Origin: JANMDU01 sp031388245
GTDB taxonomy: Bacteria > Pseudomonadota > Gammaproteobacteria > Burkholderiales > Burkholderiaceae_C
Direction of reading: 5' to 3'
Assembly: GCA_031388245.1 (NCBI GenBank)
Contig: JANNED010000321.1
Location: forward strand, 1-33,413
DNA: 33,413 nucleotides
Of the stretch, positions 1 to 7,856 are shown piece after piece (position 1 is the stretch's first letter; each line of letters opens with the position of its first letter). The position numbers and the translations under genes were made by a program. Below the pieces are notes generated by a model. It was given only the letters and a program-made list of their open reading frames with translations, did no database searches and was not told the origin of the DNA.

Positions 1-1
1 C

Positions 2-1423
2 AAGAGCTACCAGTGGAACGTGATCGATGCGATCGACGGGCACGACGCCAAAGCCGTGAGCCGCGCGATTGCTGATGCGAAGAAATCTGCCACCCAGCCC
101 ACGCTCATCATCTGCAAAACGCACATTGGCAAAGGTAGCCCCAATCGTGCCAACACCTCTAAGGCACACGGCGAGCCATTGGGCGCAGAAGAGATCAAGC
201 TCACCCGCGAAGCGCTGGGCTGGAATCATGCGCCATTTGAAATTCCGCAAGATGTGTATGCCGCTTGGGATGCCAAAGCCCATGGCGCAAAAAAAGAAGC
301 CGCGTGGAACGACAAGTTCGCAGCCTACGCAGCGGCCTATCCGACGCAAGCAGAAGAATTCAAGCGCCGCATGGCTGGCGTGTTGCCACGAGGCTTCTCA
401 AAAATCGTTGCAGAAACATTGGCTGCAACCCACACCAAAGCCGAGACAGTGGCCAGCCGCAAAGCCAGCCAGCTTGCGCTCGAAGCCTTCACCGCGGCCT
501 TGCCCGAGTTGCTTGGCGGCAGCGCGGATTTGACTGGCTCGAACTTAACGAACACGAAATCCACCCCCGCCCTGCGCATTGATTTGGCAGGCGATGTCAA
601 GCGCGATGCGGACGGCAAGCTGGGCCGCCACATCAACTACGGCGTGCGCGAATTTGGGATGGCGGCCATCATGAACGGCGTGGCGCTGCATGGCGGCTTC
701 ATTCCCTACGGCGGCACCTTCCTCACCTTCAGCGACTACAGCCGCAACGCGATTCGCATGGCTGCGCTCATGAAGCAGCGCGTGATCCATGTGTTCACGC
801 ACGACTCAATTGGCCTCGGTGAAGATGGCCCCACACACCAATCGGTAGAGCATGCCGCCAGCTTGCGCTTGATCCCGAATCTCGATGTATGGCGGCCTGC
901 TGACACACTAGAAACCGCGATTGCTTGGGCCACCGCACTGAACAACACCACGCGCCCCACAGCGCTGTTGCTCTCGCGCCAGAATTTGCCTTACCTGCCC
1001 AAGAAGACCGCCGACAACATCGACAAAGGCGCCTATATTTTGAGCGAGCCGCAAGACATCGGCATGAAGAAAAAGGCGCAAATCGTGCTGATTGCATCTG
1101 GCTCAGAAGTGCATTTGGCGCTTGATGCACAGAAACTGCTTGCTACAAATAAAATAGCATCCCGTGTCGTATCTATGCCGGCAAGCACCACATTTGACCG
1201 CCAAACCGCCCTCTACAAAGCGCTCGTGCTGCCCAGCGGCCTGCCGCGCGTGGCCGTGGAGATGGGCGTGACAGATGGCTGGTGGAAATACGGCTGCGCG
1301 GCTGTGGTGGGCTTGGATACTTATGGCGAATCTGCCCCAGCGCCTGTGCTCTTCAAGCATTTCGGATTTACAGCGCAAAATGTGGCAGACACGGCGCGCG
1401 CCGTGCTGGCCAAGCGTCGTTGA
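2..1423 (+). CDS. tkt: Transketolase, 5'-truncated by the window edge
   Basis: Transketolase is a thiamine-diphosphate enzyme of the pentose phosphate and Calvin cycles that moves two-carbon units between sugar phosphates. The frame is open from base 2, so the N-terminal part, including the GDG cofactor motif, lies outside the window. Visible family signatures are KTHIGKGSPNRANTSKAHG, the GGSADLTGSNLT stretch, HINYGVREFGM with the catalytic glutamate, the FLTFSDYSRNAIRMAAL region, and THDSIGLGEDGPTHQ. The C-terminal domain keeps RVVSMP and the closing PAPVLFKHFGFT segment. Bases 1140-1198, coding KLLATNKIASRVVSMPAS, match the dispersed repeat described separately; other transketolases carry a slightly shorter, different sequence before RVVSMP. 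The TGA stop sits in the loop of an intrinsic terminator. gapA lies downstream, so the cluster is glycolysis/pentose-phosphate related. Identification is secure. Confidence 0.96.
   Translation, partial: KSYQWNVIDAIDGHDAKAVSRAIADAKKSATQPTLIICKTHIGKGSPNRANTSKAHGEPLGAEEIKLTREALGWNHAPFEIPQDVYAAWDAKAHGAKKEAAWNDKFAAYAAAYPTQAEEFKRRMAGVLPRGFSKIVAETLAATHTKAETVASRKASQLALEAFTAALPELLGGSADLTGSNLTNTKSTPALRIDLAGDVKRDADGKLGRHINYGVREFGMAAIMNGVALHGGFIPYGGTFLTFSDYSRNAIRMAALMKQRVIHVFTHDSIGLGEDGPTHQSVEHAASLRLIPNLDVWRPADTLETAIAWATALNNTTRPTALLLSRQNLPYLPKKTADNIDKGAYILSEPQDIGMKKKAQIVLIASGSEVHLALDAQKLLATNKIASRVVSMPASTTFDRQTALYKALVLPSGLPRVAVEMGVTDGWWKYGCAAVVGLDTYGESAPAPVLFKHFGFTAQNVADTARAVLAKRR
1140..1198 (+). repeat. 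Dispersed hairpin-tail repeat, copy A (inside tkt)
   Basis: The copy starts TTGCTACAAAT, reaches ATAGCATC 3 bases later, and contains ATGCCGGCAA about 20 bases further on. It matches copy I in mnmE at roughly 37 of the first 47 positions, in the same reading frame. The region also encodes RVVSMP, which is conserved in transketolases generally, so part of the match could be chance or convergence. Confidence 0.65.
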
Positions 1424-1440
1424 CAGACGCTTGGCTTTTT
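1409..1440 (+). terminator. Intrinsic terminator of tkt
   Basis: A perfect 10-bp stem (1409-1418 with 1426-1435) encloses a 7-base loop and is followed at once by TTTTT. The last codons and the stop codon of tkt form the left arm and loop. This is a textbook rho-independent terminator. Confidence 0.9.
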
Positions 1441-1466
1441 ATTCAACACAACGAGGCACAGGCATC

Positions 1467-2081
1467 ATGAAAAAATGGATTCTTATCGCGGGCGCATTGC
1501 TTGCGATCAGCGCACAAGCGCAAACTTTGAGCGGCCTGAAAATTGAGCCCGCTGCGCCTAAAGTGGGCGAGCAAGTCAAGATCACGCTGGATTTCACCGA
1601 TGCGAGCAGCCCCAATTGCGGCATGAAAATCATCATGGGTGATGGCCGCGCAGAAGAGGCAAAAATCAACCAAGCCAAAGATGTGCCCTATGTGCTGACG
1701 CACACCTATGCCAAAACGGGCAGCTTCACGGTGACTGCTGAGCCCAAACGCGCCGGCTCTGCGCTCAAATGCGGCGGCAAGAATATCAACAAAGTGGTGA
1801 CTGTGGTGGCCGTGCCGGTACCGGTGGTGGCACCCGCGCCGGCCGCATCCGCAGCCATGCCTGCTGCATCCGCACCAGCCATTACAGCCTCGGCGGCCAA
1901 ACCCGCTGCGCTGTGCCCGGAAGGCTGGACGCTGGTGAAACCCGGCCAGAACGCCAAAACCAAGGCTTTCAGCTGTTCCGCCAAAGCTGGCACGAAGATT
2001 CCTGAGCCTCGCCTTGCCTGCCCTGGCGATTTGACCTATTTTGACAACAGCAAAAAAGGCCAGCTCGGCTGCCGTGTTTGA
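1467..2081 (+). CDS. Secreted PKD-like protein with six cysteines, function unknown
   Basis: This 204-residue protein starts with a Sec signal peptide (MKKWILIAGALL.., cleavage probably after AQA near residue 19). A beta-rich segment of about 90 residues follows; its spacing (PKVGEQVKITLDF .. GDGR .. THTYAKTGSFTVT) resembles a PKD or Ig-like fold. Next come an alanine/proline linker of about 35 residues and a C-terminal module with four cysteines (LCPEG, FSCSA, LACPG, LGCRV). Two more cysteines sit in the first domain, so three disulphides are possible. The ATG at 1467 is chosen because it gives a clean signal peptide and has GAGG about 10 bases upstream. The gene lies between two strong terminators, so it is probably transcribed alone. 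I do not recognise a named family; a periplasmic or secreted role is inferred. Confidence 0.75.
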   Translation: MKKWILIAGALLAISAQAQTLSGLKIEPAAPKVGEQVKITLDFTDASSPNCGMKIIMGDGRAEEAKINQAKDVPYVLTHTYAKTGSFTVTAEPKRAGSALKCGGKNINKVVTVVAVPVPVVAPAPAASAAMPAASAPAITASAAKPAALCPEGWTLVKPGQNAKTKAFSCSAKAGTKIPEPRLACPGDLTYFDNSKKGQLGCRV

Positions 2082-2103
2082 TTCCGCCCCAAAGCCCTGA
2101 GCA

Positions 2104-2160
2104 AGAAGGCGTTGATTCCAATGCTTCAACGCCTTCTGACTGAGTGTTTTGTTTAAATTT
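2104..2160 (+). terminator. Intrinsic terminator after the PKD-like gene
   Basis: A 12-bp perfect stem (2104-2115 with 2126-2137, arms built on GAAGGCGTTGA) has a 10-base loop and is followed by the T-rich stretch 2146-2160. It ends just before the gapA ribosome-binding site, so it separates the two genes or could attenuate read-through into gapA. Confidence 0.75.
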
Positions 2161-2171
2161 TGGAGAGTTGC

Positions 2172-3170
2172 ATGACGATCAAGCTAGGTATCAACGGATT
2201 TGGCCGCATTGGCCGCATGGTGTTTCGCGCTGCGGTGCAAAACTTCTCAGACATTGAGGTCGTGGGTATCAATGACTTGCTCGAACCGGATTACCTCGCC
2301 TACATGTTGCAATATGACAGCGTGCATGGCCGCTTCCAAGGCACCGTCTCGGTAGACGGCAATACCCTCGTGGTCAATGGCAAAAAGATCCGTTTGACGG
2401 CCGAGAAAGATCCTGCCACGCTCAAGTGGAATGAAGTGGGCGCGGATGTGGTGTTGGAAGCCACCGGCCTCTTCCTCACCAAAGATGCAGGTGAAAAGCA
2501 CCTGGCCGCAGGTGCAAAAAAAGTGATTTTCTCTGCGCCGTCCAAGGACGACACACCCATGTTCGTCTATGGCGTGAACCACACAACCTACGCAGGCCAA
2601 GCGATCATCTCCAACGCAAGCTGCACCACCAACTGCCTCGCGCCAGTAGCCAAAGTGCTCAACGACAAATGGGGCATCAAGCGCGGCCTGATGACGACCG
2701 TGCACGCAGCAACTGCCACACAAAAAACCGTGGATGGCCCATCGAACAAAGATTGGCGCGGCGGACGCGGCATTTTGGAAAACATCATTCCAAGCACCAC
2801 TGGCGCTGCCAAGGCCGTCGGCGTGGTGATTCCTGAGCTGAATAAAAAACTCACCGGCATGGCATTTCGCGTGCCCACCAGCGATGTGTCCGTCGTTGAC
2901 CTCACCGTGGAGCTCAACAGCCCAGCCACTTATGCAGAAATCTGCGCTGAGATGAAAGCGCAGAGTCAAGGTGCCATGAAGGGCGTGCTTGGCTACACCG
3001 AAGACAAAGTCGTTGCGACCGATTTCCGTGGCGAGGTGTGCACCAGCGTGTTTGACGCAGAAGCGGGCTTAGCACTGGACAGCACCTTTATCAAAGTGAT
3101 CAGCTGGTATGACAACGAGTGGGGCTACTCCAACAAATGTTTGGAAATGGTGCGCGTGGTGTCTGCGTAA
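2172..3170 (+). CDS. gapA: Glyceraldehyde-3-phosphate dehydrogenase, type I
   Basis: The enzyme converts glyceraldehyde 3-phosphate and phosphate to 1,3-bisphosphoglycerate with NAD+ (glycolysis, and the reverse in gluconeogenesis). The 332-residue product is of standard length. It opens with the NAD-binding glycine motif INGFGRIGR. It carries the catalytic SNASCTTNCLAP with Cys151, the histidine in TTVHAATATQK (about residue 178), the GRGILENIIPSTTGAAKAVG loop, and the closing SWYDNEWGYSNKC segment. ATG 2172 is preceded by GGAG six bases upstream. A TTG twelve bases earlier is in frame but unlikely to be used. The gene follows the PKD-like gene's terminator and ends at its own terminator, which overlaps the start of the next gene. 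Identification is secure. Confidence 0.98.
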   Translation: MTIKLGINGFGRIGRMVFRAAVQNFSDIEVVGINDLLEPDYLAYMLQYDSVHGRFQGTVSVDGNTLVVNGKKIRLTAEKDPATLKWNEVGADVVLEATGLFLTKDAGEKHLAAGAKKVIFSAPSKDDTPMFVYGVNHTTYAGQAIISNASCTTNCLAPVAKVLNDKWGIKRGLMTTVHAATATQKTVDGPSNKDWRGGRGILENIIPSTTGAAKAVGVVIPELNKKLTGMAFRVPTSDVSVVDLTVELNSPATYAEICAEMKAQSQGAMKGVLGYTEDKVVATDFRGEVCTSVFDAEAGLALDSTFIKVISWYDNEWGYSNKCLEMVRVVSA

Positions 3171-3209
3171 CGGTTCGCTAAAAATCGTGGTTTAACACGC
3201 CGAATACAG

Positions 3210-3244
3210 CGGCGCATGCTACAAAGCGGCATGCGCCGTTTTTT
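3210..3244 (+). terminator. Intrinsic terminator of gapA, overlapping the start of the S8 protease gene
   Basis: A perfect 10-bp stem (CGGCGCATGC at 3210-3219 with its complement at 3229-3238) is followed by six T. Both candidate start codons of the downstream protease, ATG 3216 and ATG 3231, lie inside the hairpin arms. Confidence 0.9.
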
Positions 3245-5141
3245 ATTGCCCTTTCTCTTTGGTCTCGCAGCAAGTGTCGCCGTGCAGGCGCAGTCTTCGG
3301 TGGTTGCTTACGGCCTGATCGTTCAGCTCAAAGCAGAATCAAAGGCTGAGTTCAGTCGCGAGCTGCCCAGTGTCGCGCAGGCCAAGCGCGAAGGCCTGGC
3401 CGCTGTGCGCATGGCTGCGGTGGCACAAGGCTCAGGTGTGACAGGTTTTGCGCATCGGCATCTGAGCGGCGATCATCGTTTGATGCGCTTTGCCAAGCCT
3501 TTGCAGGGCCATGAATTGCTGGATACGATGCGCCGGTTGCGCTTGCATCCTGAAGTGGCCTCGGTAGAGCCCAATGTGCGCGTGTCGCTGGCACAAGTAC
3601 CCAACGACACGAATTTTGCGCTGCAATGGCATCTGGGTGGACGCACGGGCGCAGCGGCTGCGTTGCAGATGAGCAGCACATGGGCGATTACCACGGGCAC
3701 CTCAGCCGTGACCATTGCCGTGCTGGATACGGGCGTGCTGCGCAACCATCCCGATTTGCAGGCATTGGGCAGCCGCTTGCTCGCCGGCTATGATTTTGTG
3801 GAAGATGTGGACAACGCCAACGATGGCAACGGGCGCGATGCCGATGCTTCTGATCCGGGTGATTGGGTGACTTCAGCGGAGGCGCGCAGCCCGACGTTTG
3901 CAGGCTGCGAGAGAGCCGACAGCTCTTGGCATGGCACCTTCATCGCTGGTCAAATAGCCGCTGCAACCAACAATGCTGCTGGCATCGCTGGCCTGAACTG
4001 GAATGCCAAGCTGCTGCCCGTTCGGGTGTCTGGCAAATGCGGCGCATTGCTGAGCGATATTCTCGATGGCATGCGCTGGGCGGCTGGCTTGAGTGTGGCA
4101 GGCGTGCCAGACAACGCCAACCCGGCCAAGGTGATCAATCTGAGCTTTGGCGGCGATCAAGCTTGCTCGGCGAGCTACCAAACCGTGATTGACGAGCTGG
4201 CCGAGCGCGGCAGCTTGGTGGTGGTGGCGGCGGGCAATGGTGTTGGCTCAGAATCCAGGCAGCTCAAACGCCCCGCCGATTGCCGTGGCGTGATGGCTGT
4301 AGGCGCGGTGCAGCGCGATGGGCTGAAAACCAGTTATTCGTATGTCGGCGACACCATGGCTTTGATGGCACCGGGCGGCCATGGCAGCAGCGCATCCACT
4401 CAGCTGCTCTCTGCGGACAATGCCGGGCTCACCGTGCCGATGGCGCATACTTATGATTACAAATCTGGCACCAGTTTTTCTGCGCCATTGGCGGCGGGCG
4501 TGGCCTCACTCATGCTGGCCATCAACCCTGCCTTAACGCCGGATGCGCTGATTTCGCGCATGAAATCATCGAGCAACCCGCATGTGAATCTTCCCGGATT
4601 TCTCAGTTGCAGCATGAACGATACGGTGGCCTGCAATTGCGACACCGCGCTCTGCGGCGCAGGCCTGCTCAATCCAACTGGCGCGGTGCTGCAAGCCAGC
4701 AACCCAGCCGTTTTGATGGCTCAGGTGGGCTCCGTGCCTGCGGGCAGCACCGTGACGCTGGATGGGCGCAGCAGCTTTGCCGTGGGCAATGCGAGCGTGA
4801 TCACATACGCTTGGAGCTTGGTGGAGGGCACGGGCATCAGCATCGCCAATGCCAGCGCCTCGCTCACGCAAGTCATCATGCCCCTCAGCGCTGGGCGCTA
4901 TGTGTTCAGGCTGCAAATCACGGACAGCATGGGGCGCGTGGGGCAAGCAGATTTGGCCGTCATCACAGTCGCAGCAAGCGCTTCGGGAAATGCAAGTGGT
5001 GGTGGTGGTGGTGGCGCAGATCTTTGGCTGTGGGCATGGATGCTGAGCATCTTGGCTGCCAGCGCTTTCGCAGCAAGAATTTTAAGCAAATACAGGCGTT
5101 TGCCGGCATATTTCCTAAATAGTTTGCTACATAAATCATAG
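3231..5141 (+). CDS. Secreted S8 family serine protease with GlyGly-CTERM-like anchor
   Basis: This 636-residue subtilase has an N-terminal signal peptide (MRRFLLPFLFGLAASVAVQA), an inhibitor_I9-like propeptide (about residues 25-120), and a catalytic domain. The triad is Asp166 in VLDTGV, His234 in SSWHGTFIAG and Ser415 in SGTSFSAP; the oxyanion-hole Asn is in AAGNG (about 336). A PKD/Ig-like domain follows (about 500-585). Then comes a run of six glycines, one membrane segment (about 598-616) and a basic tail. That layout resembles the GlyGly-CTERM signals processed by rhombosortase in other proteobacteria; I see no rhombosortase gene here. The last 20 or so residues and the stop codon lie in a dispersed repeat. 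ATG 3231 gives the cleanest signal peptide; ATG 3216 would add five residues. Both lie in the gapA terminator and neither has a strong ribosome-binding site. The substrate is unknown. Confidence 0.88.
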   Translation: MRRFLLPFLFGLAASVAVQAQSSVVAYGLIVQLKAESKAEFSRELPSVAQAKREGLAAVRMAAVAQGSGVTGFAHRHLSGDHRLMRFAKPLQGHELLDTMRRLRLHPEVASVEPNVRVSLAQVPNDTNFALQWHLGGRTGAAAALQMSSTWAITTGTSAVTIAVLDTGVLRNHPDLQALGSRLLAGYDFVEDVDNANDGNGRDADASDPGDWVTSAEARSPTFAGCERADSSWHGTFIAGQIAAATNNAAGIAGLNWNAKLLPVRVSGKCGALLSDILDGMRWAAGLSVAGVPDNANPAKVINLSFGGDQACSASYQTVIDELAERGSLVVVAAGNGVGSESRQLKRPADCRGVMAVGAVQRDGLKTSYSYVGDTMALMAPGGHGSSASTQLLSADNAGLTVPMAHTYDYKSGTSFSAPLAAGVASLMLAINPALTPDALISRMKSSSNPHVNLPGFLSCSMNDTVACNCDTALCGAGLLNPTGAVLQASNPAVLMAQVGSVPAGSTVTLDGRSSFAVGNASVITYAWSLVEGTGISIANASASLTQVIMPLSAGRYVFRLQITDSMGRVGQADLAVITVAASASGNASGGGGGGADLWLWAWMLSILAASAFAARILSKYRRLPAYFLNSLLHKS

Positions 5142-5146
5142 CAATT
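5079..5146 (-). repeat. Dispersed hairpin-tail repeat, copy B (tail of S8 protease gene and intergenic)
   Basis: Read on the minus strand, the copy begins TTGCTATGATTTATGTAGCAA (stem of 6-7 bp), continues ACTATTTAGG, then ATATGCCGGCAA, and ends GCTTAAAATTCTT. It is very close to copy J in mnmE. The hairpin lies between the ends of two convergent genes and contains the protease stop codon. Confidence 0.85.
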
Positions 5147-5161
5147 TAAAGTGATGAGCAG

Positions 5162-5791
5162 CTATGCAAAAGACGTTTGCAACAAATTAGCCAGCTCAAC
5201 AGCAGACTTCACGCCCATCTTTTCAAACACCCGGGCGCGATGCACCTCCACCGTGCGCACGCTGATTTGCAGCTCATCGGCAATCAGTTTGTTGGGCAGG
5301 CCTTGCGTCACCAAGCGCATCACATCGCGTTCACGCTCAGTGAGCTCAGCAATCCGCTCTTGCATTTGTTTGCGGCCTTGGCGCTCGGTCAGTGCCGCAT
5401 GGCTGAGCGCAAGCGCCTGCTCAATCCGATCGACCAGTGCGTTGTCAGAAAATGGCTTTTCACAGAAGTCAAATGCGCCGCGCTTGACAGCATCCACAGC
5501 GGTAGGAACGTCTGCATGCCCCGTTAAAAAAATAACCGGCACGGTGTTGGCCCAAGGCAAAGACATCAGCTTGTCAAACAGCGCCAACCCGCTCATGCCG
5601 GGCATGCGTACATCCAGCAAGACGCAACAAGCTTGGCTCGGTGTGGCTGCTTGGATCAAGGCCCAAAAATCTTCAGCGTTGGCGAATCCCTCGTGCAAGT
5701 GGCGGCGCGAGCGCAGCAACCAGCCCAGCGCCTCGCGCACGCTGCTGTCGTCGTCCACGATATAAACCAGAGAATCCACGGGCTTGATCAT
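5162..5791 (-). CDS. FixJ/TtrR-type response regulator
   Basis: This is the DNA-binding partner of the sensor kinase encoded just upstream on the same strand. An N-terminal receiver domain starts VYIVDDD, with the phosphoacceptor Asp near residue 60 in LLDVRMPGMSG and the conserved Lys in FCEKPF. A linker leads to a C-terminal LuxR-type helix-turn-helix (LTERERDVMRLVTQG .. NKLIADELQISVRTVEVHR). The total length of 209 residues is typical of the FixJ class. ATG 5791 lies 4 bases beyond the sensor's TGA and places the receiver at the usual distance from the N terminus. ATG 5821 would add ten residues and overlap the sensor gene; neither has a strong ribosome-binding site. The signal and target genes cannot be read from the sequence. 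Confidence 0.9.
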   Translation of the reverse strand: MIKPVDSLVYIVDDDSSVREALGWLLRSRRHLHEGFANAEDFWALIQAATPSQACCVLLDVRMPGMSGLALFDKLMSLPWANTVPVIFLTGHADVPTAVDAVKRGAFDFCEKPFSDNALVDRIEQALALSHAALTERQGRKQMQERIAELTERERDVMRLVTQGLPNKLIADELQISVRTVEVHRARVFEKMGVKSAVELANLLQTSFA

Positions 5792-5795
5792 CTGA

Positions 5796-7856
5796 TCAGT
5801 CTGCCACAACAGTGGCTGCATTCACATCGGTGAAAGCCACAGGCAAGGTGAACACAAAGACCGTACCGCGCGGGCTAACCCCCGAATGATTGGGCTCAAA
5901 CCGAAGGAAGCCGCCGTGCTGCTCCACCACAGTACGGCATAGGCTCAAACCCAGGCCCATGCCGTCGGCCTTGGTGGAGAAGAAGGGCGTAAAAAGTTGC
6001 TTGGCGATCTCTTCTTCGATCCCCTGCCCACGGTCTGCCACAGAAAACTCCAGCCATTTGGGCGAAGCGCTGAGCTTGCGCACGCGGATGTGAAGCAGCC
6101 GCTGCGAACGAGGTGTCGCATGCATTGCCTGTATGGCATTGCGTGCTAGATTGAGCAGCACCTGCTCCACCATGGTTCGGTCTACCCGCACATCCGGCTG
6201 CCCATCTAGGTCGGCCAGTTGAACGCGCACATGCAGCTTACGCGCCTGCAACTGCACCAGCGGCATCACAGCGTCAAACAACGCCTTGGGCGCAACATCT
6301 TCATGCTTGCTCTCGCGGCGGCGCACAAAATCATGCACAGATTTGATCACCTTGCCCGCGCGCTCGGCTTGCTCAGCGATCCGAGCCAGCGCGTGTGAGA
6401 CATCCTCTTTGGGCAGATGCGAGGCGTTCTCCAGCATGTTGACGGTGCCGGTGGCGAAGCTAGAAATGGCCGCCAGCGGTTGGTTCAGCTCATGGCTCAG
6501 CAAAGAGGCCATCTCTCCCATGGTGGCAAGCCGTGCGCTGGCTTGGACACGCTCTTGCGAAGCGCGCGAAAGCTCCTCCATTCGGCGCTGCTCGCTGATG
6601 TCCAAAATGGCGCTCATCCAGCCCGTTTGCAAGCCTTGCGCGTCGATCAATGGCGCCTCAAACACCAATACTGAAAAGCGCGAGCCATCTTTGTGCATGA
6701 ACACAGACTCATAGCCTTCACGCGCTGGCAAATGCCCCGACAAGCGAATCGCCTGCCGCTGCTGGTATTCATCCATCAGTTCTGGCGGCCAGTAGGGCAT
6801 GGGGGCTTGCTGCCCCAGCAACTCGTGCGCCCCAAAGCCCGTGAGATTACAAAAGGCAGGATTCACATAGCTGATGCGCCCTTGCATATCGCGTGCGCGC
6901 AGCCCCGTGACCAAAGAATCCTCCATGGCTTTACGAAAAGCCAAGGCCTCGCCCAGCTCACGCTCGGCACGCAAGCGGCGCACAATATCTCGCCCCAGCA
7001 AAACCAACACCGCAATCAATGCAATCGACATGAATGTAACGAGCGCTGTCAACACATTCGGAAAAAGATCGGGCTTGCTGCGCCAACTGTCCACGCGTAT
7101 CACCAAGGTGTTGCCTGGCAGATCCAGCAATTGCTGCCCAGAAAACATGCGGCCTGTGCGCTGCGCCTGACCATAAATGGCCAAGCGCGTGCCATCAGGC
7201 TCGGTGAATGCCAGCTCATGGCCGCGCCTGACCGCCGGGTTGACGAGCTCAATCAACAGGCCTTGTAGGCTGTACACCGCCACCAAGTAGCCTTGATGCT
7301 TGCCCGCTTGCAGCAACGGCAGGCACATTTCCATCAACTCGTGCCCCAAGCCTGCACCGACGGGCGAGAAATGGCTGGGGGCATAGCTTGGGCCGCTCAG
7401 GCGAAGCGCACGCTTGCAGACCTGTTGCAGCTCTCCCGATGCACCATCAATCAAAGCCAGCTCAGCAGAGCGCGCAGCGCTGGCTGCTTCGGCAGCGGGG
7501 GTGTCTAATTGATAAGGGCTGCTGGCACTTGCGATTTTCTCAAAATCGCTGCCTCGCCATTCCAGACGGCGAATTTCACGGCGGCTGCGAAGCACATCTT
7601 GCGCATCCTGCGGCCATTGGCCAAGCGTGGTGCGCAAAGCTTGGAGGCTTTGCACATTGCGCGTGAGACCAGCGCGAACATCGCTGGCGGCATCCGATGC
7701 ATCGCGCTCGGCATTGCTGATCATTTGCTCGGCTTCGTAGCGCCCTGCCAACCAAATCAAAGTCACCAACAAAGCGGCCACCAACAGCACCAAGGCCAGC
7801 CAGAGCGTGTGCCGCCGCGCTAACCAGCGTGGCCAAATCGCGAGCAAGCTGCGCAT
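5796..7856 (-). CDS. Membrane-bound PAS sensor histidine kinase (FixL/DctB-like architecture)
   Basis: This 686-residue kinase has a membrane segment at about 19-39, a periplasmic region of about 225 residues, and a second membrane segment at about 268-290. A cytoplasmic PAS domain follows (about 305-425; RISYVNPAFCNLTGF). The phospho-acceptor box is MASLLSHELNQPLAAIS, with His near 455. The ATPase domain shows the N-box LLNLARNAIQAM, the G1 motif ADRGQGI and the G2 motif GMGLGLSLCRTVVEQHGG. It phosphorylates the LuxR-type regulator encoded next. The ATG at 7856 shares its A with the TGA of the nit gene (TGATG), a translational-coupling arrangement. A TTG one codon earlier is possible. The ligand is unknown, and nothing identifies a haem-binding PAS domain. 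Confidence 0.9.
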   Translation of the reverse strand: MRSLLAIWPRWLARRHTLWLALVLLVAALLVTLIWLAGRYEAEQMISNAERDASDAASDVRAGLTRNVQSLQALRTTLGQWPQDAQDVLRSRREIRRLEWRGSDFEKIASASSPYQLDTPAAEAASAARSAELALIDGASGELQQVCKRALRLSGPSYAPSHFSPVGAGLGHELMEMCLPLLQAGKHQGYLVAVYSLQGLLIELVNPAVRRGHELAFTEPDGTRLAIYGQAQRTGRMFSGQQLLDLPGNTLVIRVDSWRSKPDLFPNVLTALVTFMSIALIAVLVLLGRDIVRRLRAERELGEALAFRKAMEDSLVTGLRARDMQGRISYVNPAFCNLTGFGAHELLGQQAPMPYWPPELMDEYQQRQAIRLSGHLPAREGYESVFMHKDGSRFSVLVFEAPLIDAQGLQTGWMSAILDISEQRRMEELSRASQERVQASARLATMGEMASLLSHELNQPLAAISSFATGTVNMLENASHLPKEDVSHALARIAEQAERAGKVIKSVHDFVRRRESKHEDVAPKALFDAVMPLVQLQARKLHVRVQLADLDGQPDVRVDRTMVEQVLLNLARNAIQAMHATPRSQRLLHIRVRKLSASPKWLEFSVADRGQGIEEEIAKQLFTPFFSTKADGMGLGLSLCRTVVEQHGGFLRFEPNHSGVSPRGTVFVFTLPVAFTDVNAATVVAD

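Noticed and set aside
4998..5017. GGT microsatellite in the S8 protease gene
   Set aside because: The triplet run codes the glycine stretch expected before the membrane anchor; too short to be called a phase-variable tract.
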